Assembly: GCA_017303505.1 (NCBI GenBank)
Contig: JAFLCP010000006.1
Span: forward strand, 1 to 64,000
Direction: 5' to 3'
Source: Planctomycetota bacterium
GTDB lineage: Bacteria > Planctomycetota > Planctomycetia > Pirellulales > Pirellulaceae
DNA length: 64,000 bases
Part shown: in pieces, positions 1-8,268 of the stretch
Numbering within the stretch: the stretch's first letter is position 1
Layout: each line of letters opens with the position of its first letter
Position numbers and translations under genes: made by a program
Notes under the pieces: generated by a model
What the model was told of the DNA's origin: nothing
What the model saw: the letters and a program-made list of their open reading frames with translations, nothing else
Databases searched by the model: none

Positions 1-1013
1 GGCATTAACTTGATAAAGGAATGAAACGCTTCTTCATGTCGCCCGACTCGACTTAACAAATCGATATAGGTTTCGATGGCCGCTGTTCCATGTTCGCGCA
101 CATCCAATGATTCCGCTTTTTGTCGGAACAATCTCAACCCCGCTTCGACATGTTGACCTAAAAGCGTTCGGAAAAACGCAATCGAATTCGGGAAGAACTC
201 TAAGAAAGGTTCATCGCCAGGATATTGATATTGAGGATGCAGGTTCCGGCCATAATGGGCAATGTCCAAACAGAGCTTTTGCAACGCCGGTTCTTCCAGC
301 ACACGACCGATTCGAACTGTTGACGAAAGATGGGTTGTATCCAAATGGTATGAACCATCTTTCAAGAGTGTCGGGTGCTCCGCCAAAATGGCTTCGGCCG
401 TTTCACACAACGTCGGTTTCCCTTCGCGTCGACCGACATCAACTCGCAATGAATTCATCAACTCGCGATGCACATGTCGCACTAATAATGCGGCCGCTTG
501 TTGCCGATCAGACTTGGATTTGTAGGCAACTGTGGAATCATAGAGTGTGATGCTGTTGCAAGTTCCCAACCGCGTGAGCGACAGTAGATAGCCACGTTCA
601 ACATCGACACCTTCATTGACCAACACATCCATCAGTTCATCGAGATTCTCGGATGTCGCCTCAATTCCGGCTAAAGCTTGAGCGGCCGCAGCACGATCTC
701 CGACGGGTCGCATATACATCCAGCCTTCACGGATTCGTCCCGCACCCAGCAATAGCAAACCAACCGTTCGACAAGCGTCGATCAAAGCTCGCTCAAGTTT
801 ATCAGTGACCACTGGACCTAAATTTTCATCGGGCCCTGGGGGAACCGCAGTGAGGCCCAATTCCAATCTGGCTTTCATCTTGAGAGCTTCGAATAACTCG
901 TGATAAGCTCCTTGATGACGAAAAAACTCGATGACATTTTTGGCTGTCGCAGCAGCCCCTTGGGTGTTCAGATTATCAGCGAGCGAATCAAAGAAATTAT
1001 CCACAGTGGTCAT
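1..1013 (-). CDS. Hypothetical protein, 3' end beyond the window
   Basis: An uninterrupted reading frame runs on the minus strand from an ATG at 1013-1011 to the window edge, giving 337 residues with no stop. It starts MTTVDNFFDSLADN and the last readable residues are HEEAFHSFIKLM. An AAGGA sequence lies about ten bases before the ATG. I do not recognise the family. The protein has no signal peptide or membrane segment, is rich in Leu, Ala and Glu, and looks all-helical; the final stretch (IDLLSRVGRHEEAFHSFIKL) resembles a TPR-like helical pair. It is divergent from the sugar isomerase downstream, with a 246-base gap between them in which I see no clear site. Function is unknown. Confidence 0.8.
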   Translation of the reverse strand, partial: MTTVDNFFDSLADNLNTQGAAATAKNVIEFFRHQGAYHELFEALKMKARLELGLTAVPPGPDENLGPVVTDKLERALIDACRTVGLLLLGAGRIREGWMYMRPVGDRAAAAQALAGIEATSENLDELMDVLVNEGVDVERGYLLSLTRLGTCNSITLYDSTVAYKSKSDRQQAAALLVRHVHRELMNSLRVDVGRREGKPTLCETAEAILAEHPTLLKDGSYHLDTTHLSSTVRIGRVLEEPALQKLCLDIAHYGRNLHPQYQYPGDEPFLEFFPNSIAFFRTLLGQHVEAGLRLFRQKAESLDVREHGTAAIETYIDLLSRVGRHEEAFHSFIKLM

Positions 1014-1259
1014 GATTGACTTACTATCCTTTGTTGTAGTTTGCCCACACAATATCTGCGTTGTCTCGTTCTAGCGCTGGTATCGTATCACTGCCAGAAA
1101 GTGTACGATCTTGGAGTCTCAATCCGTTGGCAAAACCGGATTTTCGGAGTGCTCTAAGCATAACAAGCGAACGGAAATTCAGATACTCCCACCCCCAGGT
1201 CAGTATCCCCGATACCATCCACCAAAATCCGCTCAGCAGCGAGCGAATGAGGACCAAAA

Positions 1260-2099
1260 ATGTTTCGATATGCTATTTGCAATGAGCTCTTTCATGACCG
1301 CACGCTCGAACAGGGAATGCGCGAAGCGGTGGCGTTGGGATATACGGGTCTTGAAGTCGCACCTTTCACCCTCGCTCCGCCCGAAAATCCGTTTGTATCG
1401 GCGATCTCAGCGGAATCGAGGAAACAAGTTCGCGATTTGGGTCAAAACGTAGGGATGGAAATTATCGGATTGCATTGGTTGTTGGCCAAAACCCAGGGCT
1501 TTCATCTGACCACTCGCGACAAGGCCGTACGCGAAAAGACGGCTGCCTATTTGCTTGAGTTGATCGACTTGTGCAAAGATCTGGGTGGTTCGGTCATGGT
1601 GTTGGGCTCACCGCTACAGCGCAATTTTCCACCCGAAATGTCGCATGCGGAAGCGTTAGAAAATGCCGCTGAAGTCATCAGTGTGATCGCGAGAACACTT
1701 GAACAAAAAGACATAACCTTGGCCATTGAACCCCTCGGCCCGACCGAAGGGAATTTTCTCAACTTCGCTAAACAGGGACGCGAATTGATTGAACGGGTCA
1801 ATTCCGAAAAGGTCAAACTCCACCTCGATGTCAAAGCGATGTCCACCGAAGGTACACCGATCCCGGACATCATAGTGGAAAATGCCGATTTGCTAGCTCA
1901 TTTTCATGCCAACGATCCGAACCTGCTCGGTCCAGGGATGGGATCCGTCGCTTTTGAGCCAATTTTCGCCGCTTTACGGAACATTGGATACTCTGGCTGG
2001 GTATCGGTTGAAGTCTTCGACTATAGCCCAGGAGTGGGGACCATTCTGCAGAAAAGTATGGAAACCATGCGGCGTGCTGAACTCGCATGTGCGCAGTAG
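1260..2099 (+). CDS. Sugar phosphate isomerase/epimerase (xylose-isomerase-like TIM barrel)
   Basis: This is a 279-residue cytoplasmic protein of the AP-endonuclease-2/xylose-isomerase-like TIM-barrel superfamily, in the branch of ketose 3-epimerases and hydroxypyruvate-isomerase-like enzymes. The expected metal ligands can be seen in order: Glu in LAIEPLGPTEGNF, Asp in LHLDVKAM, His in AHFHANDPNLLGPG and Glu in VSVEVFDYSPG. The N-terminus MFRYAICNELF is the first barrel strand. The ATG is preceded by GAGG six bases upstream, which supports this start. Substrate cannot be read from the sequence: the family acts on keto sugars, inositol derivatives or hydroxypyruvate. It is the first of three plus-strand genes before the surface-protein region, but the 94-base gap to lepB gives no strong case for an operon. 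Confidence 0.88.
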   Translation: MFRYAICNELFHDRTLEQGMREAVALGYTGLEVAPFTLAPPENPFVSAISAESRKQVRDLGQNVGMEIIGLHWLLAKTQGFHLTTRDKAVREKTAAYLLELIDLCKDLGGSVMVLGSPLQRNFPPEMSHAEALENAAEVISVIARTLEQKDITLAIEPLGPTEGNFLNFAKQGRELIERVNSEKVKLHLDVKAMSTEGTPIPDIIVENADLLAHFHANDPNLLGPGMGSVAFEPIFAALRNIGYSGWVSVEVFDYSPGVGTILQKSMETMRRAELACAQ

Positions 2100-2193
2100 G
2101 GCGAAAGCAATATACTGCGGGCTATTCGCTGATGTGCCTGAAATGCTGATGTGTCCGAAATCTGTGCCGGCGGTTTGATCTGGGAGTCCAAGC

Positions 2194-4152
2194 TTGAATT
2201 CACCTAGTGCGACGAAAAAGGTGGAACCTACGAAGAAAGACAATCACGGCTCTCAGAAAGAGTCGGTGGGACGCTACCGCGAACTGCTGGAATCGTTCAT
2301 TGTGGCCTTGGTTCTCGCCTTCTTCTTCAAGTCGTTTGTGGCAGAAGTCTTTGTGATCCCAACCGGATCGATGGCCCCAACATTATTGGGAGCGCACAAA
2401 GATATTCGCTGCTCCGAATGTGGCTCGCAGTATCAAGCGGGTGCGAGCTTGGAAACGGACCAGAACACCGGGGGCCAAACCGATACGATAGTCATCGGGG
2501 GTATTTGCCCTCTATGCCGCACTCAAAACAACTTGGATTTGCGGCAATCGGCAGACAAGACCGTGATGGGAGATCGTATTGTCGTCGGCAAATTCAACTA
2601 TATCTTCTCGGACCCACAGCGCTGGGATGTTATCGTTTTCAAATATCCCCAAGATGCACGTATCAACTATATCAAACGACTCATCGGTTGCCCAAATGAG
2701 CAGATCTTGATTCAACATGGCGATATTTATACTCGCCCTTACATCGATGGCACTTTGTCGAACGAACCCTACAAAATCGCTCGTAAACCGGCCAGCAAAG
2801 TTGAGACACTGCAACAATGCGTTTTTGATTCCGAACATATTCCGGCCGATCTAGTGAAAGCGGGCTGGCCGAATAATTGGCAAGCTTGGCCCAAGGAATC
2901 GAGTGCCAAATGGAGCACCAAATATGAAGAGAAAGCATGGGAAGCGTCCGTTGATGCGGAAGGAATCCCAGTCGAAAATGTAAGTTTGTTACGCTATTAT
3001 CATCGCTTTCCTTCGCCTGAAGAGTGGCGAGAAATCCAAAAGGGAACAGCGAAATTACAAAGCGTTGCTCCCTACGACAGCACGCTTATCACCGACTTTG
3101 CCAGTTACAACGCAATGGTGATTGCTCCGCGAGATTCTGTGTATACGCAGAATAATTCGATCAGCCCGAAGTACAAAGGTGGCCTTTATCCTGACGAGGC
3201 TTTGGTCGATCCGAGCCGATACAGCATCGGTCACGGCGGGACTCGGTCGATTGAATCCGAAGATGGAAATCACTGGGTAGGCGATTTGCTGGCCGAATTC
3301 GAAGTAGAAATCAAAGCAGCCGACCAAGGCGTTTTGATTCTCGAATTAGTCGAAAAGGGAATCCGATTTCAATGCCGCATTAATACGGTAGACGGCTCGG
3401 CGACTTGGCAATTAATTAAGAATCGAGCTCCCATTTCCATTTGGGAAGATGTTCCTGCGGATCAAGCACCTCAGGGGAAAACCGCTATTCGCAGCAATGG
3501 TCAATATCGAATCAAAATCGCCAATGTTGATAGCCAATTGTTTTTGTGGGTCAACGGTAGCCTTGTCGAGTTCAGCCACCCGACGACATTCGACGACGAA
3601 AAACTGCTGACCCGAGAAGAACATCGGCCTTTCTGGACACCGAACGAACCATTGGATGCAGCCCCGGTCGGAATCGGATTTGCTCAAGGCAAGTTGATCG
3701 TCAAAAAAACGAAGGTATGGCGAGACGTATACTACATCGCTCATGCGATGGGTAAACACTTGACCGATTACCCAATGGACGATGACCAGGAACAGGCCAA
3801 CTTGATCGCGTCGGTTGTCGACCCCGATGTGCGACGCTTAATCGAACAAGCGCGGCGAACAGGGGCCACCCAAGAGCAATCCCTTTTAGCCGTTCTTAAA
3901 ACGGTTTATGCCTCACCGCCGATGTGGGAAAAAACAGGACTTTTCAATCTTCGCCGAATTCGGAGCTACACGCTCGATCAGGATCAGTTCTTTCCCCTGG
4001 GCGATAATTCGGCAGCCAGTGCCGATGCGCGATCTTGGTATACGCACCATGTTCCGCGCGAACTGTTAATGGGCAAAGCGTTGGTTTTGCTCTGGCCACA
4101 TTCAGCCTACATGTTTGTTCCAAAGTTTGGACGCATGGGCTTGATACGCTAG
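2194..4152 (+). CDS. lepB: Signal peptidase I with zinc-ribbon and large internal insertion
   Basis: Membrane-bound Ser-Lys protease that cleaves Sec and Tat signal peptides on the outer face of the inner membrane. Residues 31-54 form the membrane anchor; the catalytic serine is Ser59 in IPTGSMAPTL and the general-base lysine is Lys161 in YIKRLIG. The C-terminal box is GDNSAASADARSW, with Asp604. The protein has 652 residues against roughly 200-350 for common bacterial enzymes. Two additions explain this: a four-cysteine cluster (C73xxC76...C105xxC108) directly after the serine box, and about 420 residues between the lysine box and the GDNS box, part of which looks like a beta-sandwich. The start is TTG at 2194, preceded by GGGAG at a suitable distance; no in-frame ATG lies before the membrane segment. 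Confidence 0.92.
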   Translation: MNSPSATKKVEPTKKDNHGSQKESVGRYRELLESFIVALVLAFFFKSFVAEVFVIPTGSMAPTLLGAHKDIRCSECGSQYQAGASLETDQNTGGQTDTIVIGGICPLCRTQNNLDLRQSADKTVMGDRIVVGKFNYIFSDPQRWDVIVFKYPQDARINYIKRLIGCPNEQILIQHGDIYTRPYIDGTLSNEPYKIARKPASKVETLQQCVFDSEHIPADLVKAGWPNNWQAWPKESSAKWSTKYEEKAWEASVDAEGIPVENVSLLRYYHRFPSPEEWREIQKGTAKLQSVAPYDSTLITDFASYNAMVIAPRDSVYTQNNSISPKYKGGLYPDEALVDPSRYSIGHGGTRSIESEDGNHWVGDLLAEFEVEIKAADQGVLILELVEKGIRFQCRINTVDGSATWQLIKNRAPISIWEDVPADQAPQGKTAIRSNGQYRIKIANVDSQLFLWVNGSLVEFSHPTTFDDEKLLTREEHRPFWTPNEPLDAAPVGIGFAQGKLIVKKTKVWRDVYYIAHAMGKHLTDYPMDDDQEQANLIASVVDPDVRRLIEQARRTGATQEQSLLAVLKTVYASPPMWEKTGLFNLRRIRSYTLDQDQFFPLGDNSAASADARSWYTHHVPRELLMGKALVLLWPHSAYMFVPKFGRMGLIR

Positions 4153-4192
4153 CGATGTGTTTCGATTTGCTTTAGTGACGAGGAATTAGCAC

Positions 4193-5056
4193 ATGGATGT
4201 GCTCGACGTAAATTCGCTTGTAAAGACCTATGGCGGTCGCAAGGTAGTCGACGGTGTTTCTTTCCGCGTAGGCCCGGGAGAGATTGTGGGACTATTGGGC
4301 CCCAATGGCGCTGGCAAATCCACCAGTTTTCGCATGACTTGCGGCATGGTAACTCCCGACGGCGGCAAGGTGATCTTGGGAGGCCAAGATGTTACCGATT
4401 GGCCGATGTATCGCCGAGCTCGGGATGGTCACATGGGCTACCTTGCCCAAGAAGCAAGTGTCTTCAGAAAGCTCACTGTCGAACAAAACATTTCGAGCAT
4501 GCTTGAGCTCTTGGGCGTGGACCGAAAAACACGCCGACGACGCACTCAAGAACTGCTTGAGCAGTTTGACATCGTCAAAATTCGACGCAGCAAAGCGTCC
4601 AAATTGTCGGGGGGCGAACGACGGCGGCTCGAAATCGCTCGGTGTCTCATTACCAATCCACAGATCATTATGTTGGATGAGCCGTACGCCGGTATCGATC
4701 CGGTCACTGTGCAGAGTATCCGCGGGACCATCAATCGACTCCGCGACACCGGAATTGCTATTCTGATCACTGATCACGCAGCCATGGAGATCCTAAGAAC
4801 AGTTGACAGGTGCTATGTCATCAATGAAGGTAAGGTATTGTTCGAAGGAACGCCTGAAGAAGTAAAGATGCACAAACAGGTACAAAAGCAATACTTGGGG
4901 GACATCGACGGAGACGCGTCCGACACCACCAAGTCTGCTGCGCGCGAGTCGGCCGTCAAGGCGCCGCATTGGCTCAAACGTCCCACATCCGCGACGACTG
5001 CTCCACCTGCCGCCCCTGCCAACAAGACCACCTTGCGTCGCCGCACGGATGTTTGA
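4193..5056 (+). CDS. lptB: LPS export ABC transporter ATP-binding protein LptB
   Basis: Cytoplasmic ATPase of the LptBFGC complex that extracts lipopolysaccharide from the inner membrane and drives it along the Lpt bridge. The Walker A motif is GPNGAGKST (residues 36-44), the ABC signature LSGGERRRLEIAR begins at residue 138, Walker B with Asp162-Glu163 lies in IIMLDEPYAGIDP, and the switch histidine is in LITDHA. The DEPYAGIDP and LSGGERRR wording is typical of LptB rather than amino-acid importers. At 287 residues it is about 45 longer than E. coli LptB; the extra C-terminus is rich in Ala, Thr, Pro and basic residues and looks disordered. GAGGAA precedes the ATG. The gene follows lepB by 40 bases and is probably cotranscribed. 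No lptF, lptG, lptC or lptA is present in the window. Confidence 0.93.
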   Translation: MDVLDVNSLVKTYGGRKVVDGVSFRVGPGEIVGLLGPNGAGKSTSFRMTCGMVTPDGGKVILGGQDVTDWPMYRRARDGHMGYLAQEASVFRKLTVEQNISSMLELLGVDRKTRRRRTQELLEQFDIVKIRRSKASKLSGGERRRLEIARCLITNPQIIMLDEPYAGIDPVTVQSIRGTINRLRDTGIAILITDHAAMEILRTVDRCYVINEGKVLFEGTPEEVKMHKQVQKQYLGDIDGDASDTTKSAARESAVKAPHWLKRPTSATTAPPAAPANKTTLRRRTDV

Positions 5057-5263
5057 TTTTCATTAAGAGCGATTCAAATAATCGATATTTTTAGCAAAAC
5101 TCATATAGACCAATTAATCTGAAAGATTGGCTGCGTTTCGAAGCACCACTTCGAAACGAGCCGTCGGCTTGGAAAAAGTTGAGCGTCCCACAGTGCGTCT
5201 TAACTTGTTCCGAAGGTTGGTGGCATTCAGACAATCACTTAGTGCGTCAGAGGCATTTGGTTT

Positions 5264-7852
5264 ATGCGATTTCGTTCGAACCCGTCAAAACCAAGGAAGC
5301 GGTGGGGAGTATTTGAGTCCTTGGAAGATCGACGCGTCTTGGCAACAGAAGGTGAACTGGTCACTATCGAACGCGCGCTTGATACTTCTGGGCTGTCCGG
5401 CAATCTCAGTGGTGTCATCTCTTGGAACGATGGCACGACGAGTGCTGCCCAAATCGTAAGTCAACCCTCTGCGGGTCCTCTGAAAATTCGCTTCGATTAT
5501 TCACTTGATACGTCGGGCTTTTTTGCGATTCAAGCTCGACGCGATGTATTGCAACTCGCAGCGGATATTCTTATCACGAAATTCGCAGATAGCTTGACTG
5601 CCATTAGCCCGGGTGGAGTCAATCAGTGGACAGCCAATTTCCAAAACCCTGCCACTGGCCAAATGGTTTCGTTATCCAATCTGAATATCGCCGCCAATGA
5701 GTTGGTTGTTTATGTCGGTGCCCGCACGTTATCAGGAAGCAATTTGGCCTTGAGTTCTATAGGAGGTTACTCCGCCAGCGGAACGCAAACATTTCTTGAT
5801 ACGGTGAAGGCCCGTGGACAAGTAGGGGCACTAGCCGCTAATCCGACCGATTTTGGCCCCTGGGGCGGGTCCATCGCGTTTCAATCGACTGCGAATTGGC
5901 ATTTTGGCAATACGACAACAGGCCTCGAAACCACAGAAAAGGATTTTCTCTCCACTGCCTTACATGAACTTTGTCATATTCTTGGTTTCGGTACTTCATC
6001 GAGCTGGGCAACCTATCTCAGCGGCACTCAATTTACGGGAAGTAACTCCAAAGCAGCTTATGACTTGGGAGGCAATATTCCTCTCGATTCTATTCGTGTT
6101 CATTGGGCAGAAGGAACAGCGGATTCTGGCCGCGAGACATTGATGGATCCCAACCTTGCTTCTGGGGTTCGCAAGCCACTCACTCGACTTGACTTAGCAG
6201 CACTTCAAGACATCGGATGGACATTGATCGATCCGACTGCCGTCGTTCGCGGAAGTCGCACATTCGCAGATAACGGTAGTTTTGATGTTGACGTTCAAAT
6301 TGTCGGCGCGCGATCCGGGACTGGCGGTTGGAGCGAAAATCTCAAAGTATTTAATGCTCTTCCCGTCTTAGCCTCCATTTCTAACTTCAATGTGGTTGCC
6401 AACACACCATTGGTTATACCGCGACTTGGACAATTTACGGACCTCGGCTACGACAATCCACTTTCCTCGCCCGCTACACAAGAACGCTTTACCTATCAGA
6501 TCGAATGGGGCGATGGTTCAACATCTCAAAGTGGAAACGCCACGATTGAGGCTATGGGCAAAGCGGGGACGCCAACTTCAGGGTTCTTTGCTGGATCATA
6601 CGTTTACACTACCCCTGGCACATACACAGCAACCGCCCGAATATCGGACGACGACGGTGGTTCCGCCTCGCGTTCCTTCACAGTCACCGTCCAAGCTTCA
6701 CCACAACTTACGTTGTCCGTATCAAAAAACGTTATCGACGAGAACTCTGGAAAGAAGGCCTCTCTCCTCACCATTCGCCGTACCAGCGGCTCACCAATCC
6801 CTCTAACGGTAAATCTAAGTTCGAGCGATACGACCGAACTTCGACTCCCTCAATCCGTTGTTATTGCCGCCAACTCCAACGAAGCTCAAGTCGATTTGGA
6901 AGCCATCGATGACACGCTCCTAGATGGAAACGTCTTAGTAACGATTACCGCTTCCGCGACTGGCTTTGCTAATGGAACGACCCAAGTCACTGTAGCGGAT
7001 GTCGAGCAAATCAGCGGAACGTTGAGCCAAGCGACCATTGCTGAAAACGCTGGAACAAGTGCGTTGTCGTGGACCCTAACTCGCAGCACCACCGACCAAT
7101 CCGTGCCATTGGTTCTTCAGTTATCAAGTTCAGACACTTCGGAATTAGTACTGCCGACTACCGTAACCATCAACGCTGGCTCATCGAGCGTGGTTGTGCC
7201 TATCAACGTGCAAGATGACAACATCCTTGATGGTACGATTCAGGTGATCTTGAGCGCCGCCGCGGTCGGCTACAGAGGAAGCACTCAGGTCGTTTCGGTT
7301 CTGGATGTTGAAACACTTCAATTCACCGTCGACCGAGCCCAACTCGAAGAGAAGTCGCCACTGGATACCGTCAAAGCCACGGTGCAACTTAGCTTTGCGG
7401 CACCCGTTGGTGGTTATGCGATTCAATTGGCACCATCTAGGTCCGAACAACTTCAAGTCCCCGCCAGCATTCTGATTCCGGAAGGCTCGAAGAGCTTTGA
7501 ATTCGAAATTGCTCCTCTCGATGATTATGCGGTGGAGGGGACAACGGATCTAAGATTGGTCGGATCCGGGAGTGGTGTGTCGTCCGCGACGGTTGATCTA
7601 ACGATTCTGGACAACGACCTTCCATTGTGGCAAAACCCGGCGGATCGATGGGACGTGGACAACAACCGATTCGTCAACGCCGTGGACGCGTTGGTAATCA
7701 TCAACAATCTCAATCGGCTCGGAAATCGCTATTTGCGCCCCGGCACCGATTCTCCCTCCCCACCTTATATCGACACCAATGGTGATGGGGTCGTCAATGC
7801 GATCGATGCGCTAATTTTGATCAATGAACTGAACCGGCGAGCCCGTCCATAG
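5264..7852 (+). CDS. Secreted LEPR-XLL protein: metallopeptidase-like, PKD, Calx-beta, dockerin
   Basis: An 862-residue predicted exported protein. Its basic N-terminus leads into ESLEDRRVLA, the planctomycete LEPR-XLL-type motif. The next region contains HELCHILGFG (His234, Glu235, His238), with His280 in VHWAEG and MDP at 294-296 followed by LTRLDLAALQDIGW. This order resembles leishmanolysin-like metallopeptidases, so an active zinc site is plausible. Then come a PKD-like domain (about 387-477, WGDGSTSQSG and ARISDDDGG), three Calx-beta-like domains (about 482-580, 582-680 and 685-788) and a dockerin-type Ca-binding pair (787-862) with DVDNNRFVNAVDAL and DTNGDGVVNAIDAL. GAGG precedes the ATG. 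The dockerin and N-terminal motif are shared with the giant gene immediately downstream, so the two look like paralogues in architecture. Substrate and exact location are unknown. Confidence 0.88.
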   Translation: MRFRSNPSKPRKRWGVFESLEDRRVLATEGELVTIERALDTSGLSGNLSGVISWNDGTTSAAQIVSQPSAGPLKIRFDYSLDTSGFFAIQARRDVLQLAADILITKFADSLTAISPGGVNQWTANFQNPATGQMVSLSNLNIAANELVVYVGARTLSGSNLALSSIGGYSASGTQTFLDTVKARGQVGALAANPTDFGPWGGSIAFQSTANWHFGNTTTGLETTEKDFLSTALHELCHILGFGTSSSWATYLSGTQFTGSNSKAAYDLGGNIPLDSIRVHWAEGTADSGRETLMDPNLASGVRKPLTRLDLAALQDIGWTLIDPTAVVRGSRTFADNGSFDVDVQIVGARSGTGGWSENLKVFNALPVLASISNFNVVANTPLVIPRLGQFTDLGYDNPLSSPATQERFTYQIEWGDGSTSQSGNATIEAMGKAGTPTSGFFAGSYVYTTPGTYTATARISDDDGGSASRSFTVTVQASPQLTLSVSKNVIDENSGKKASLLTIRRTSGSPIPLTVNLSSSDTTELRLPQSVVIAANSNEAQVDLEAIDDTLLDGNVLVTITASATGFANGTTQVTVADVEQISGTLSQATIAENAGTSALSWTLTRSTTDQSVPLVLQLSSSDTSELVLPTTVTINAGSSSVVVPINVQDDNILDGTIQVILSAAAVGYRGSTQVVSVLDVETLQFTVDRAQLEEKSPLDTVKATVQLSFAAPVGGYAIQLAPSRSEQLQVPASILIPEGSKSFEFEIAPLDDYAVEGTTDLRLVGSGSGVSSATVDLTILDNDLPLWQNPADRWDVDNNRFVNAVDALVIINNLNRLGNRYLRPGTDSPSPPYIDTNGDGVVNAIDALILINELNRRARP

Positions 7853-8268
7853 CCACAAAGAGGGGTACAGCAACCGTATTAAGGGTGTATTCCGCCAACT
7901 TTATTCAAAGTTGGAACTTTTGCTTGCTTCTTGACGTCCAACGCTCGTATGAGTACGCCCACAAACCCTCCCTTAAGGGGGATTTTATTGGGTAAATCCG
8001 TTTTATTGATACGACCCGCAAAGTGGTTACTGGCGTTGGTTATGGTCAAGAAATGGCTGGTTCTCGTAACAATCTGAAAATTCGTCAGCATTTCAGACAG
8101 TGACAGAACGGGGTGCGGCAAGCAAAATAGACTTGCCTCTCCATACCGGCAGTCAGCTGGGCGGTGTTGGCAAGTTATGCCTGAAATGTCTTGTCGCGTT
8201 AAATCAGGCGGTATCAATAAACAGATCCGGTTATTCAGCCGGGGTATTGGGTTTCTAAGGGCAATTGA
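7853..8268. other. 416-base intergenic leader of the giant surface-protein gene
   Basis: No convincing gene is present here. The proximal part holds a hairpin described separately. A second weak palindrome, CCCTTAAGGG with flanking C and G runs, lies near 7970-7981 and is followed by GGATTTTATT. The distal 250 bases must contain the promoter and 5' leader of the giant gene, but I cannot name a reliable -35/-10 pair. An AAGGG ribosome-binding sequence at 8257-8261 sits eight bases before the ATG at 8269. Confidence 0.5.
7895..7914 (+). terminator. Hairpin, possible terminator of the smaller surface-protein gene
   Basis: CCAACTTT, loop ATTC, AAAGTTGG: a perfect eight-base-pair stem 42 bases after the stop codon, followed by AACTTTTGCTTGCTTCTT. 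The downstream T-tract is interrupted, so termination strength is uncertain. It separates the two LEPR-XLL genes, suggesting separate transcription units. Confidence 0.5.

Noticed and set aside
107-550. Plus-strand frames at the left edge
   Set aside because: They are opposite a continuous 337-codon minus-strand frame with its own ribosome-binding site.
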